DNA of 64,000 nucleotides from Nocardia sp. SYP-A9097 (GCF_009649815.1 NZ_WJIC01000023.1:55197-119196); one strand, 5' to 3'; shown: positions 54,648 to 63,381, counted from the first letter of the stretch. Notes: generated by a model not told the origin, from the letters alone. A program made the numbers and translations.

Positions 54648-55082
54648 ATGAAACAGACTGCGATCGTCGCCCTCGCCGCGGGTGCGCTGGTACTGGGCCT
54701 CACCGCTTGCGGATCGGACAAATCCACCGAATCCAGCGGCCTGCGCAAGGAAACCACCACCTCTGCCGCCGCCAAATCCGGCGTCCCCGTCGCCACGACG
54801 GCCGCCGCGCCCGTGGAACCCCCGGCCGGTGCCCCGGCGACCACCACCGCGGCCGCCGCCAAGAAGACCACCGCCCCCAATGGCGCGCAGACCACCTGCG
54901 GCGAATTCAAGGACCTGGACGGCGATACCGAGAAGCAGGTCATCCAGCAGGTGCTGTCCGCCAACCCCGGCTCCAAATTCGACGGCAGCCCCAATGTCGC
55001 CCTGGGTACCGCCAAACTGGTGTGCCTGGCCCAGACCTACGCCGGTACTCCGGTGGCCAACGCGATCGGCGCGGCCAAGTAA
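54648..55082 (+). CDS. Small secreted lipoprotein of unknown function
   Basis: 144 residues: signal peptide with lipobox LGLTAC (Cys21), an Ala/Thr/Pro/Lys-rich linker to about residue 80, and a ~60-residue C-terminal domain containing two Cys (TTCGEFKDL and KLVCLAQTY), probably disulfide-bonded. This layout (lipobox, linker, small two-Cys domain) is common in actinobacteria. AAGGG precedes the ATG. Confidence 0.7.
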   Translation: MKQTAIVALAAGALVLGLTACGSDKSTESSGLRKETTTSAAAKSGVPVATTAAAPVEPPAGAPATTTAAAAKKTTAPNGAQTTCGEFKDLDGDTEKQVIQQVLSANPGSKFDGSPNVALGTAKLVCLAQTYAGTPVANAIGAAK

Positions 55083-55226
55083 CCGCACGCGCTGCCGGAC
55101 CGATCAGTCTTTGTGGCGCAGCCGTATTCGATGATGACGAGCGGCGGGTGGATACTCACCGCAGTTCTGTCCCCGGGCAGGCGTAATGTCCCCGATCGAC
55201 CGCATGACGCGAGGACGGGTGAACCG

Positions 55227-56126
55227 ATGGACGCCGGCGAACTGGTGGAATTCGAGCGGCATCGACCGCGACTGTTCGCGCTCGCGTACCGCATGCTCGG
55301 TTCGGCGAGCGAGGCCGAGGACGCGGTACAGGAGACCTATCTGCGCTGGGCCGGCAGCGCGCACGCCGAAATCCGCTCCCCCGAAGCGTGGTTGACCACC
55401 ATTCTGGTGAACCTCTGCCGCAGCTGGCTGGATTCGGCCCGCGCCCGTCGCGAAACCTATGTCGGCCCGTGGCTACCCGAACCGGTCGCCACCGGCGCGG
55501 CCGAACTGGGTCCGCTGGAATCGGTGGAGCAGCGCGAACTGGTCTCGCTGGCCTTCCTCACCCTGCTCGAACGTCTCACCCCCGCCGAGCGAGCCGTTTT
55601 CGTGCTGCGGGAGGCGTTCGGTTACGCGCACCGCGAGATCGCCGACATGCTCGATCTCACCGAGGCCAATTCCCAGCAGCTCTACCGCCGCGCCACCCAG
55701 CGGGTGCGCGATGATCGCCCGCGTTTCGACCCCGCGCCCGCACACGCCTACGAGCTCTACGAAAAGTTCCTGGCGGCAGCCGGATCCGGCGATGTGGCCT
55801 CGCTGGAGGCCATGTTCACCGCCGATATCGTCTCGGTGGCCGATGGCGGCGGCAAGATCAATGCCGCGCGCCGCCCGGTGGTCGGTGCGGCGAAGGTGGC
55901 CCGCTACCTGGTGAGTCTGTTCGCCACCGATATTCCGGGCCTGTCCGTGGGCGTCGAGGATGTCAATGGCGCGCCGGCGTGGGTCGCCCGCGCGCAGGGC
56001 GCGACCGTCATGGTCGCGGACGCCGATATCGTCGGAGACCGGCTGGCCGCCCTCCGCCTGATCGTGAACCCGGACAAACTGGCCTATTTCATGCGGGCCG
56101 ACCAGGCGGCTCCGCGCACCGCGTGA
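55227..56126 (+). CDS. ECF sigma factor with SnoaL-like C-terminal domain (ECF41/SigJ type)
   Basis: 299 residues: sigma-2 (~10-75, LAYRMLGSASEAEDAVQETY), sigma-4 (~115-165, FGYAHREIADMLDLTEANSQ) and a C-terminal ~125-residue SnoaL-like domain (EKFLAAAGSGDVASLEAMF to VNPDKL). In ECF41 factors this extension replaces an anti-sigma factor, and the usual target is an adjacent oxidoreductase-type gene. A flavin oxidoreductase follows 91 bases downstream. Confidence 0.9.
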   Translation: MDAGELVEFERHRPRLFALAYRMLGSASEAEDAVQETYLRWAGSAHAEIRSPEAWLTTILVNLCRSWLDSARARRETYVGPWLPEPVATGAAELGPLESVEQRELVSLAFLTLLERLTPAERAVFVLREAFGYAHREIADMLDLTEANSQQLYRRATQRVRDDRPRFDPAPAHAYELYEKFLAAAGSGDVASLEAMFTADIVSVADGGGKINAARRPVVGAAKVARYLVSLFATDIPGLSVGVEDVNGAPAWVARAQGATVMVADADIVGDRLAALRLIVNPDKLAYFMRADQAAPRTA

Positions 56127-56217
56127 GCGAGTGACGCGGCACACGTCCCGGAATTGTCAGGGATTCGGAGGCTGTCCGGTCTAGAGGGTGTCGTCCAAGC
56201 GAAAAGGAGTCGCTCTC

Positions 56218-57303
56218 ATGACCGGAGAACATCGAATCGTGGTGCTGGGTGCGGGATACGCGGGTCTGTCCGCCGCGGGCAAGGCGGCGCGGGCCCGCGG
56301 CGCGCGCGTCACGGTGATCGATACGCGCGCCGAGTTGGTCGAGCGTGTCCGACTGCATCAGGCCCTGACCGGGCAGCGGATTCCGAGCTGGCAGCTGGGA
56401 GAGCTGCTGGAGCGTAAGGGCATCGAATTCATCCGGGGACGTGTGGTCGAGATCGATCCCGCGGCGCGCCTGGTGCACCTCGAAGGTGACTGGTCGCTGT
56501 CCTACGACTCACTCGTCTACGCCCTCGGCAGCAAGGCCGATACCGGCGCTGTTCCCGGTGCCACCGAGCACGCCTACCCGGTCGCCACGCCGGAGGATGT
56601 GGCGCGGGTGCCCGCGCTCTCCGGCCGGGTGGCGGTGGTCGGTGGCGGCTCCACCGGTATCGAGACGGCCGCCGAACTGGCCGAGGCCCGACCTGATCTC
56701 GATATCCACCTGGTGAGCTCCGAGGACCCGGGTGCCTGGCTGTCGCCCAAGGCGCACAACCACATTCGCAAGACCCTGGACCGGCTGGGCGTGCGCGTGC
56801 ACGCCGGCGAGAAGGTCGCCGCAGTCACCGCCACCGGTCTCGAGCTGGTCGACGGCACCCACCTGCCCGCCGAAACAGTGCTCTGGGCAACGGGATTCGC
56901 GGTTCCGGCGGTCGCGGCCCGCTCCGGTCTGGCGGTGGACGCGCGCGGCCGGATACTGGTCGACGCCGAGCTGCGCTCGCGGTCGCATCCGGAGATCTAT
57001 GTCGCGGGCGACAGTGCCGTCATGCCGGGTCCCGGCGGCCGGGAAATGCGGATGGCCTGTGCCACCGCTCAGCCCTCGGGTAAGTACGCCGCGGCCGCTC
57101 TCACCGCGCGCCTGGCGGGTAAGGAGCCCGCGCCGAACAATGCCCGCTATATCGCGCAGTGCATCAGCCTCGGGCGTCACGACGGGGTCTTCCAGCGGGT
57201 GCACGCCGATGATTCGCTCGCGGGGACCGTACTCACCGGCCGTACCGCCGCCTGGGTGAAGGAGCGGATCGTGCGTGGCGCGGGCTGGGCGGCGCGGCCC
57301 TGA
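56218..57303 (+). CDS. NAD(P)/FAD-dependent oxidoreductase (NDH-2-like)
   Basis: 361 residues with two dinucleotide folds: FAD motif IVVLGAGYAGLSAAG at the N-terminus and NAD(P) motif VAVVGGGSTGIETA near residue 140, plus the second FAD block IYVAGDSAVMPG. No C-terminal membrane helix is evident. Its relation to the type II NADH dehydrogenase/AIF-like family is clear, its electron acceptor is not. The upstream 91 bases contain TGTCAGG and, 15 bases later, CGGTC, loosely like an ECF41 promoter; AAAAGGAG precedes the ATG. Confidence 0.87.
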   Translation: MTGEHRIVVLGAGYAGLSAAGKAARARGARVTVIDTRAELVERVRLHQALTGQRIPSWQLGELLERKGIEFIRGRVVEIDPAARLVHLEGDWSLSYDSLVYALGSKADTGAVPGATEHAYPVATPEDVARVPALSGRVAVVGGGSTGIETAAELAEARPDLDIHLVSSEDPGAWLSPKAHNHIRKTLDRLGVRVHAGEKVAAVTATGLELVDGTHLPAETVLWATGFAVPAVAARSGLAVDARGRILVDAELRSRSHPEIYVAGDSAVMPGPGGREMRMACATAQPSGKYAAAALTARLAGKEPAPNNARYIAQCISLGRHDGVFQRVHADDSLAGTVLTGRTAAWVKERIVRGAGWAARP

Positions 57304-57318
57304 ATCGCCGGGAAATTT

Positions 57319-57366
57319 CGTCAACTAAGGGTTGACCATCGCATGATGGTCAACCTACAGTTGACG
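57319..57366 (+). promoter_or_regulatory. Nested palindrome over a leaderless clpC2 promoter
   Basis: Outer arms CGTCAACT/AGTTGACG (57319-57326, 57359-57366) enclose inner arms GGTTGACCAT/ATGGTCAACC (57330-57339, 57346-57355), giving four alternating GTCAA/TTGAC half-sites. TTGACC (57332-57337) and TACAGT (57356-57361), 18 bases apart, read as -35 and -10. The ATG starts six bases after the -10, so the mRNA probably has no leader. Likely ClpC2 autorepression site. Confidence 0.8.
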
Positions 57367-57367
57367 C

Positions 57368-58105
57368 ATGACGAATCCTTTCCGCCTCGACGATCTCATC
57401 GACGGCATCAAGAAAGCCCGCCCCGACAATGCCCTCGACCAGCTCTCCGATGCCGTGGTGCTGGCGAATCACCTCGGTGACCTGGCCGATCACCTCATCG
57501 GCCACTTCGTCGACCAGGCCCGCCGCTCCGGCGCCTCCTGGACCGATATCGGCGGCAGTATGGGCGTCACCAAACAGGCCGCGCAGAAGCGTTTCGTCCC
57601 GAAGAATCCGGGCGACGCTGCGGACGCCGGGACGCTCGACCCGAGTGCCGGTTTCGCCCGATTCACTTCGCGGGCCCGCACCGCGGTGGTCGGCGCACAG
57701 GAGGAGGCGCGCGACGCGAGCAATGCCGAAATCACCCCCGAACACCTCATCCTGGGCCTGCTGCACGAGCCGAATTCCCTTGCGATGCAGATCGTCCTGG
57801 CCAAGGGCGTGAACGCCGACGCCGTCCGCCGCGTCGCCACCGCCGCCCTGCCCGCGCCCGCCGAAAAGCTTCCGGCCTTGATCCCCTTCGATTCTCAGGC
57901 CAAGAAGGTCCTGGAACTGACCTTCCGCGAGGCACTTCGCCTGGGCCACAACTACGTCGGCACCGAGCACCTGCTGCTCGCGCTGCTGGAGGTCGAGTCC
58001 GGTAGCGGCGTGTTGTCCGGCCTGGGCCTGGACAAGGAAACGGTCTCCGCCGATATCGCGCAGCTGCTTGCCTCGCTCCCCGCAGCGGCCGAAGACGCGC
58101 AATAA
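57368..58105 (+). CDS. clpC2: ClpC2: DNA-binding domain fused to Clp N-terminal repeats
   Basis: 245 residues without any AAA module. The N-terminus holds a helix-turn-helix (SWTDIGGSMGVTKQAAQKRF, about 57-76). Residues ~95-240 form two Clp-N repeats (ITPEHLILGLLHEPN and NYVGTEHLLLALLEVE). It matches mycobacterial ClpC2, which is known to sequester ClpC1-targeting cyclic peptides such as cyclomarin through the Clp-N domain and to repress its own promoter. There is no Shine-Dalgarno sequence, in line with leaderless translation. Confidence 0.9.
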   Translation: MTNPFRLDDLIDGIKKARPDNALDQLSDAVVLANHLGDLADHLIGHFVDQARRSGASWTDIGGSMGVTKQAAQKRFVPKNPGDAADAGTLDPSAGFARFTSRARTAVVGAQEEARDASNAEITPEHLILGLLHEPNSLAMQIVLAKGVNADAVRRVATAALPAPAEKLPALIPFDSQAKKVLELTFREALRLGHNYVGTEHLLLALLEVESGSGVLSGLGLDKETVSADIAQLLASLPAAAEDAQ

Positions 58106-58151
58106 ACCCCGCCTCACCCGTCCCAGTGGCCACGCCCGATACCATGTGGGT

Positions 58152-58451
58152 ATGGCGGACGACGAAGGTTCCGACCTGGTTGCAGGGGAAAAGCGCATCG
58201 ATCTGGTGCGCGCCCTCTCCTATGTCTCCACGGAGGACGCTCCGGACGGCGGCACCATCGTCAACGGTGACCTGCCCCCCGACGTCGCTCCGGCCTTCGT
58301 CCGCGCCATCATGCGCATCGAGGCCGAGCTCCTCCTGAACGACGCGGAATTGGTCACAGAAGAACAAGGCGAACCCCGCACCCCCGAAGAGCGCCGCACA
58401 GACGCGCTGATAGCTCTGCTCCTCCGGGTAGACGACCGATTGGTGCGTTAG
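58152..58451 (+). CDS. Small acidic protein of unknown function
   Basis: 99 residues, strongly acidic, no membrane segment or Cys. LPPDVAPAFVRAIMRIEAELL and TPEERRTDALIALLLRVDDRL suggest two long helices. It follows clpC2 by 46 bases on the same strand. I know no family for it. Confidence 0.55.
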   Translation: MADDEGSDLVAGEKRIDLVRALSYVSTEDAPDGGTIVNGDLPPDVAPAFVRAIMRIEAELLLNDAELVTEEQGEPRTPEERRTDALIALLLRVDDRLVR

Positions 58452-58509
58452 CTGCGGCTGGGGGTTCGGGGGCGAAGCCCCGAGACCTGACGTCAGCGCC
58501 TCCCTCAAC

Positions 58510-58536
58510 CTTGCACTCCCGGGGTGTGAGTGCTAG
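58510..58536. promoter_or_regulatory. CIRCE element 1 (HrcA operator) upstream of groL
   Basis: CTTGCACTC, nine bases, GAGTGCTAG. This is the CIRCE inverted repeat bound by the heat-shock repressor HrcA. Confidence 0.92.
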
Positions 58537-58544
58537 AAATGGCT

Positions 58545-58571
58545 TTGGCACTCCTGACCTGTGAGTGCTAG
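58545..58571. promoter_or_regulatory. CIRCE element 2 (HrcA operator) upstream of groL
   Basis: TTGGCACTC, nine bases, GAGTGCTAG, only eight bases after the first CIRCE. Tandem sites imply tight HrcA repression. The ~90-base leader from here to the ATG holds no gene. Confidence 0.92.
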
Positions 58572-58663
58572 GTCGGGACGGTGAGGCCCCATGTGGTCGT
58601 CCGTCGCGGGCACCGCGCCTGGCCAGATCGTGTCAATCCCCTGATCTGGAGGATCTCAACGCA

Positions 58664-60286
58664 ATGGCCAAGACAATTGCGTACGACGAAGAGGCTCGCC
58701 GCGGTCTCGAGCGGGGTCTGAACGCCCTGGCCGACGCTGTCAAGGTGACGCTGGGCCCGAAGGGCCGCAACGTCGTGCTGGAGAAGAAGTGGGGCGCCCC
58801 CACCATCACCAACGATGGTGTCTCCATCGCCAAGGAAATCGAGCTCGAGGATCCGTACGAGAAGATCGGCGCGGAGCTCGTCAAGGAAGTTGCCAAGAAG
58901 ACGGACGACGTCGCTGGCGACGGCACCACCACCGCCACCGTGCTCGCCCAGGCGCTGGTCCGCGAAGGTCTGCGTAACGTCGCGGCCGGTGCGAACCCGC
59001 TGGGTCTCAAGCGTGGCATCGAGAAGGCCGTCGAGGCCGTCACCATTCGCCTCCTCGCCACCGCCAAGGAGGTCGAGACCAAGGAGCAGATCGCCGCTAC
59101 CGCCGGTATCTCGGCTGGCGACTCGTCCATCGGTGAGCTCATCGCCGAGGCTATGGACAAGGTCGGCAAGGAAGGTGTCATCACCGTCGAGGAGAGCAAC
59201 ACCTTCGGTCTCCAGCTGGAGCTGACCGAGGGTATGCGCTTCGACAAGGGCTACATCTCGGGTTACTTCGTCACCGACCCGGAGCGTCAGGAAGCGACCC
59301 TCGAGGATCCGTACATCCTGCTCGTCGGCTCGAAGATCTCGACCGTCAAGGACCTGCTGCCGCTGCTGGAGAAGGTCATCCAGGCCGGCAAGCCGCTGCT
59401 GATCATCGCGGAAGACGTTGAGGGCGAAGCGCTTTCGACTCTGGTCGTGAACAAGATCCGTGGCACCTTCAAGTCCATCGCCGTCAAGGCGCCGGGCTTC
59501 GGTGACCGTCGCAAGGCCATGCTGGCCGATATCGCCATCCTCACCGGTGGCGAGGTCATCAGCGAAGAGGTCGGCCTCTCCCTGGAGACCGCCGGCATCG
59601 AGCTGCTGGGCACCGCCCGCAAGGTCGTCATCACCAAGGACGAGACCACCATCGTCGAGGGCGCGGGCGACTCGGAGGCCATCAAGGGCCGTGTCGCGCA
59701 GATCCGCACCGAGATCGAGAACTCGGACTCGGATTACGACCGTGAGAAGCTGCAGGAGCGTCTGGCCAAGCTGGCCGGCGGTGTTGCGGTGATCAAGGCC
59801 GGTGCCGCGACCGAGGTCGAGCTCAAGGAGCGCAAGCACCGCATCGAAGATGCCGTGCGTAACGCGAAGGCCGCCGTCGAAGAGGGCATCGTCGCCGGTG
59901 GTGGCGTGGCGCTGCTGCAGTCGGCTCCGGCCCTGGACGAGCTGTCCCTGACCGGTGATGAGGCCACCGGCGCGAACATCGTTCGCGTCGCGCTGTCCGC
60001 GCCGCTGAAGCAGATCGCCTTCAACGCGGGCCTGGAGCCCGGCGTTGTCGCCGAGAAGGTCACCAACCTGCCCGACGGCCACGGCCTGAACGCCGCGACC
60101 AACGAGTACGAGGACCTGCTGGCCGCCGGCGTCGCCGACCCGGTCAAGGTCACCCGCTCGGCGCTGCAGAACGCCGCGTCCATCGCCGCGCTGTTCCTCA
60201 CCACCGAGGCCGTTGTCGCCGACAAGCCGGAGAAGGCTGCCCCCGCGGGCGACCCGACCGGTGGCATGGGTGGCATGGACTTCTGA
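58664..60286 (+). CDS. groL: 60-kDa chaperonin GroEL (GroEL2 type)
   Basis: A 540-residue chaperonin. ATP-binding blocks are LGPKGRNVVLEKKWGAPTI and VAGDGTTTATVLAQ, and the C-terminus is the GGMGGMDF tail of the essential actinobacterial GroEL2 rather than the His-rich tail of GroEL1. No groES is adjacent, as expected for the groEL2 locus. Codon use is more biased (many CGT, GGT, AAG) than in neighbours, typical of high expression. GGAGG lies 11 bases before the ATG. Confidence 0.98.
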   Translation: MAKTIAYDEEARRGLERGLNALADAVKVTLGPKGRNVVLEKKWGAPTITNDGVSIAKEIELEDPYEKIGAELVKEVAKKTDDVAGDGTTTATVLAQALVREGLRNVAAGANPLGLKRGIEKAVEAVTIRLLATAKEVETKEQIAATAGISAGDSSIGELIAEAMDKVGKEGVITVEESNTFGLQLELTEGMRFDKGYISGYFVTDPERQEATLEDPYILLVGSKISTVKDLLPLLEKVIQAGKPLLIIAEDVEGEALSTLVVNKIRGTFKSIAVKAPGFGDRRKAMLADIAILTGGEVISEEVGLSLETAGIELLGTARKVVITKDETTIVEGAGDSEAIKGRVAQIRTEIENSDSDYDREKLQERLAKLAGGVAVIKAGAATEVELKERKHRIEDAVRNAKAAVEEGIVAGGGVALLQSAPALDELSLTGDEATGANIVRVALSAPLKQIAFNAGLEPGVVAEKVTNLPDGHGLNAATNEYEDLLAAGVADPVKVTRSALQNAASIAALFLTTEAVVADKPEKAAPAGDPTGGMGGMDF

Positions 60287-60318
60287 GTCCTGCCTTCCGG
60301 CAACACTTTTCGAACTGG

Positions 60319-60348
60319 AAGCCGGTTCGCCTGCGGGCGAGCCGGCTT
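60319..60348. terminator. Terminator hairpin after groL
   Basis: AAGCCGGTTCGCC pairs with GGCGAGCCGGCTT (one G-U) around a TGCG loop, 32 bases past the groL stop and just before the convergent tetR stop. Followed by TTTC. Confidence 0.8.
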
Positions 60349-60367
60349 TCGGCGTTTCCGGGGGCGG

Positions 60368-61066
60368 TCAGGCGGCGGGCAGGCCGACGAGGTCGGCCAT
60401 GAGGTTCATATGGTGGGTGAAGTAGTCGGTGCGGGCTTGGACGAGTCCGTCGAGGCGGCCGAAGGTTTCGAAGGTGACCAGGCCGAAGAGCTGGGTCCAG
60501 GCGGCGAAGACGCGGTCGAGGACCTCCGCCGGGAGGGCGGATCCCTTGTCTTCGATGAGGGTGCGCAGGTCGTCGCTTACGGGGCCGGGCAGTGCGCTGG
60601 GCAGTGCCGGGGGAGTGAGTTTGCCACTGGCGAAGGCTGTTTCGGCGATTTCGGAGAGCAGTAGGACGACGACGGCGGCGGGGGCGACGGTGTCCTGGGG
60701 TGCGCTGTAGCCGGGGAGCGGGTTGCCGTAGAGGAGGCCGTATTCGGGGCGATGGGCGGTGGCCCAGTCGCGGACGGCGGTGCAGACGGCGAGCCATCGG
60801 GTGCGGTGGTCGGCGGCGGGGATTTCGCCGGCGGCGGTGGTGGCCGCGGCGCCGAGTGACTGGTACGCCTCCAGAATGAGGGCCGTGAGCAGATCGTCGC
60901 GGCTGGGGAAGTAGCGGTAGAGGGCCGAGGCCACGATGTCCATATCCCGGGCGACGCCGCGCAGGGAGAGGTTCGCTCCGTCCACCGCCAGCCGTTTGCG
61001 CGCGGCCGCCTTGATCTCTTCGATCATTTCGACGCGGACGCGGGCGCGCAGGGAGGAGGCGGACAT
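60368..61066 (-). CDS. TetR family regulator, divergent to an SDR relic
   Basis: 232 residues with helix-turn-helix LSLRGVARDMDIVASALYRY (about 33-52) and the TetR_C domain seen in regulators of this subclass (YGLLYGNPLPGY). It is divergent from a nonsense-mutated epimerase/dehydratase gene, across 150 bases that hold two copies of one palindrome. Confidence 0.87.
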   Translation of the reverse strand: MSASSLRARVRVEMIEEIKAAARKRLAVDGANLSLRGVARDMDIVASALYRYFPSRDDLLTALILEAYQSLGAAATTAAGEIPAADHRTRWLAVCTAVRDWATAHRPEYGLLYGNPLPGYSAPQDTVAPAAVVVLLLSEIAETAFASGKLTPPALPSALPGPVSDDLRTLIEDKGSALPAEVLDRVFAAWTQLFGLVTFETFGRLDGLVQARTDYFTHHMNLMADLVGLPAA

Positions 61067-61117
61067 ACTCGCATTGTAGAGAACGATTCGCCGGTTCGAG
61101 AACGGCCGATCATTGCG

Positions 61118-61185
61118 AGAACACTGTTCTTTACTCGACGACGGTGCGGGTTTATCGTTGATTTCACGAAGAGAACAGTGTTCTC
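61118..61185. promoter_or_regulatory. Paired TetR operators
   Basis: AGAACA-C-TGTTCT (61118-61130) and GAGAACA-G-TGTTCTC (61171-61185) are perfect palindromes with the same half-site, one near each divergent gene. They are almost certainly the sites of the adjacent TetR. Confidence 0.8.
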
Positions 61186-61216
61186 GCACCGGAGCACCTG
61201 AAAGAATCGAAGACCC

Positions 61217-62149
61217 GTGTCTCTGCGAATCGTTCTCGGCGCGGGCCCGGTCGGCACCGCAACCGCTCTGCTGCTCGCCGATCGCGGCGAGCAGATCCGT
61301 CTCATCACCCGCCGCGGTGGCGGCCCGGAGCATCCGCATATCGAGCGGGTCGCGGCCGATGCCTCCGACTCGACCGCCCTGACCGCGCACAGCACCGGGG
61401 CGACCGTGATCTAGAAGTGCGCGCAGCCGCCGTACCCGCGCTGGTCCACGGAGTTCCCGCCGCTCATCCGCAGTGGTATCGCCGCCGCCGAGCGCACCGG
61501 CGCGCTGCTGGCGAGCGTCGGAAACCTGTATGGCTACGGCGAATTCGACGGTCCGGTCCGGGAGGATCAGCCGCTGCGACCCAATTCCGTGAAGGGCCGG
61601 GTCCGCGCCGATCTGTGGAACGAGGCCCTGGCCGCCCATGAGGCGGGCCGTATCCGCACCGTCGAGGTGCGCGGCTCGGACTATCTGGGCGCGGGTGCGA
61701 CCTCGACCGCCACGGTCCGGATGCTCTCGGCGGTGCGCGCGGGAAAGCCCGCCCTGGTCCCCGCGAATCTGGCTGCCGCGCACAGTTGGACGGCGACCGA
61801 TGACGTGGCGCGCACACTGATCGCGGCCGCCGATGACGAGACCGCCTGGGGTAGGGCGTGGCATGTGCCCACCGCCGCCCCGGTTTCGGTCCGGGCTCTC
61901 GCCGATATCGCGGCGAATGTCGCGAGCACCGCGCCCGCCCGGGTCCGGCGCATGCCCGCCGCGGTGCTGTGGATGGCCGGCCTGTTCAACGCGGATGCCC
62001 GCGAATTGCGGGAAACCCGGTACCAATTCGATCGCCCATTCGTGCTCGACTCAACCGCCGCGACCGCGAAATTCGGCCTCGAGCCGACCTCGACCGAGGC
62101 GGCCGTCCGAGCCACCTTCGCCACCCTGCCCACCGCCGCACGACGGTAG
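61217..62149 (+). pseudogene. NAD-dependent epimerase/dehydratase with in-frame amber codon
   Basis: One frame runs from GTG 61217 to TAG 62149 (310 codons, normal for the family) but is interrupted by TAG at codon 66 (61412-61414). Before it are the nucleotide loop VLGAGPVGTATALLLA and AHSTGATVI; directly after, in the same frame, KCAQPPYPRW, GNLYGYGEFDG and WTATDDVARTLI. In relatives the stop position is a Tyr (motif like YNCANPPY), so TAC to TAG is the likely change. No other damage is visible, so it may be recent or a sequence error. Confidence 0.8.
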
Positions 62150-62242
62150 CCATGACGAACGACGCCCGGTGAGCGATGGGTTCGCTCACCGGGCGGACGC
62201 GGTGTGGAGTGGGATTTGCGTTGTGCGGCAGCGGTTTTCGGC

Positions 62243-62659
62243 TCAGCCGAGGAGCTGGGCAAAACGCAGGTGGTTGCCCCAGGGGTCGAGGAAGCCGCAG
62301 TCGCGCATGCCGTAGGGCTGGTCGACGAGGGGCTGGTCGACCGGCAGGCCCGCCTCGGACAGCTTCTCGAACAGCGCGGTGACGTCCTCGACGCGGAAGA
62401 TCAAGGTGCCCTGCGCGCCGCTGGCGAGGCGAGCCTGTGCGGCGGCGGAGGCTTCGGGGGAGGGGTTCATGGCGGGGTTCTCGAGAATGAATTCGATACC
62501 GGGCTGTGCGGCCGGGCCGACGGTCAGCCAGCGGCCGCCGGGGAACGCCATGTCCTGGCGTACCTCGAGGCCGATGATGTCGCGGTAGAACTCGAGTGCC
62601 TTGTCCTGGTCGTCGACGAGGACCGAAACGTGGGTGAGGGCGAGGCCGGTGCTGCTCAT
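62243..62659 (-). CDS. Glyoxalase/bleomycin-resistance (VOC) family protein
   Basis: 138 residues forming the two-repeat VOC fold: LTHVSVLVDDQDKALEFYRD in the first half, and QGTLIFRVEDVTALFEKL with FLDPWGNHLRFAQ in the second. Metal-ligand candidates are the His in LTHV and in GNHL, and Glu in GIEFI. Function could be lyase, isomerase or dioxygenase. I chose the ATG giving MSSTGLALTH; upstream in-frame codons look random. Confidence 0.82.
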   Translation of the reverse strand: MSSTGLALTHVSVLVDDQDKALEFYRDIIGLEVRQDMAFPGGRWLTVGPAAQPGIEFILENPAMNPSPEASAAAQARLASGAQGTLIFRVEDVTALFEKLSEAGLPVDQPLVDQPYGMRDCGFLDPWGNHLRFAQLLG

Positions 62660-62843
62660 GGAAGTCTCTTTTCTCTGGACGACGAGGTCATCGGTACAGA
62701 CGGCCGACTTCGCCGAAACTAATCGATCCACTCGAGCTTTCTCCGAATTTGCGGTGCGCATTCCGGAGGACGTGCGTGAGATGTGGTGTCCCAAAATGGG
62801 ATTCCACTGGACATTTCGGGCATTTTCCGGTCAAGATCTGGGT

Positions 62844-62862
62844 CGGTCTCGTGTTGAGACCG
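62844..62862. promoter_or_regulatory. Hairpin in the leader of the secreted-protein gene
   Basis: CGGTCTC and GAGACCG arms with a 5-base loop end 20 bases before the ATG at 62883, just upstream of the GGGGAG ribosome site. The rest of 62660-62882 has no gene. Confidence 0.35.
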
Positions 62863-62882
62863 TTTCCGATGGGGAGATCCGA

Positions 62883-63323
62883 ATGTTTGCAATGGGCAAG
62901 GTTGCCCTTGGGCTGGCCACCGCTTCGATGCTGGCCGGTGTGATCGTGGGCGCGGGGCCCGCGAGTGCCGAGGCCGGTCCGGACGGCCGCCTCTACGGTT
63001 CGATCGCGATTCTCGAGTACGACAACGACACCGAGGATTGGAACGCCGCGTACAACTACCCGAGCTGGGCCGAGGCCGATCGTGACGCGCTGGACGACTG
63101 CGGCGACCCGCAGTACTGCCACATCGCGGTGCGTTTCGTCGATGGTTGTGGCGCCGTCGCCAAGACATCGGGTTCGAATGCTCGTTACTTCTGGGGCACG
63201 GCCCCGAATCGTTTCGAGGCGGAGCGGCAGGCGCTGGCAGGCGCGTTCCGTCCGTCGTCCATGAGTGCCGCGGGTGGTCCGGGCATCCTGGTCGTCTCCA
63301 AGTGCACCGGTAACGCGGGCTGA
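62883..63323 (+). CDS. Secreted DUF4189-like protein
   Basis: 146 residues. A Sec signal peptide ends at ASAEA near residue 30. The mature domain begins GRLYGSIAILEYD and has the DUF4189 pattern: NYPSWAEADRDALDDCGDP, then C and GCGAVA, ARYFWGTAPNRFEAERQAL and a final Cys. Four Cys probably form two disulfides. Such proteins are small exported domains of unknown role, abundant in Nocardia and mycobacteria. Confidence 0.8.
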   Translation: MFAMGKVALGLATASMLAGVIVGAGPASAEAGPDGRLYGSIAILEYDNDTEDWNAAYNYPSWAEADRDALDDCGDPQYCHIAVRFVDGCGAVAKTSGSNARYFWGTAPNRFEAERQALAGAFRPSSMSAAGGPGILVVSKCTGNAG

Positions 63324-63345
63324 TCCAAGCCCTCGCCGTGAATTC

Positions 63346-63381
63346 CGAAGGCCGGTCCACCTCACGGTGGACCGGCCTTCG
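63346..63381. terminator. Strong terminator hairpin
   Basis: A 16-bp stem (core AAGGCCGGTCCACC with its complement) and a TCAC loop, then CGTTCTTC, 23 bases after the secreted-protein stop. It also faces the end of the convergent gene at 63389. Confidence 0.88.
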
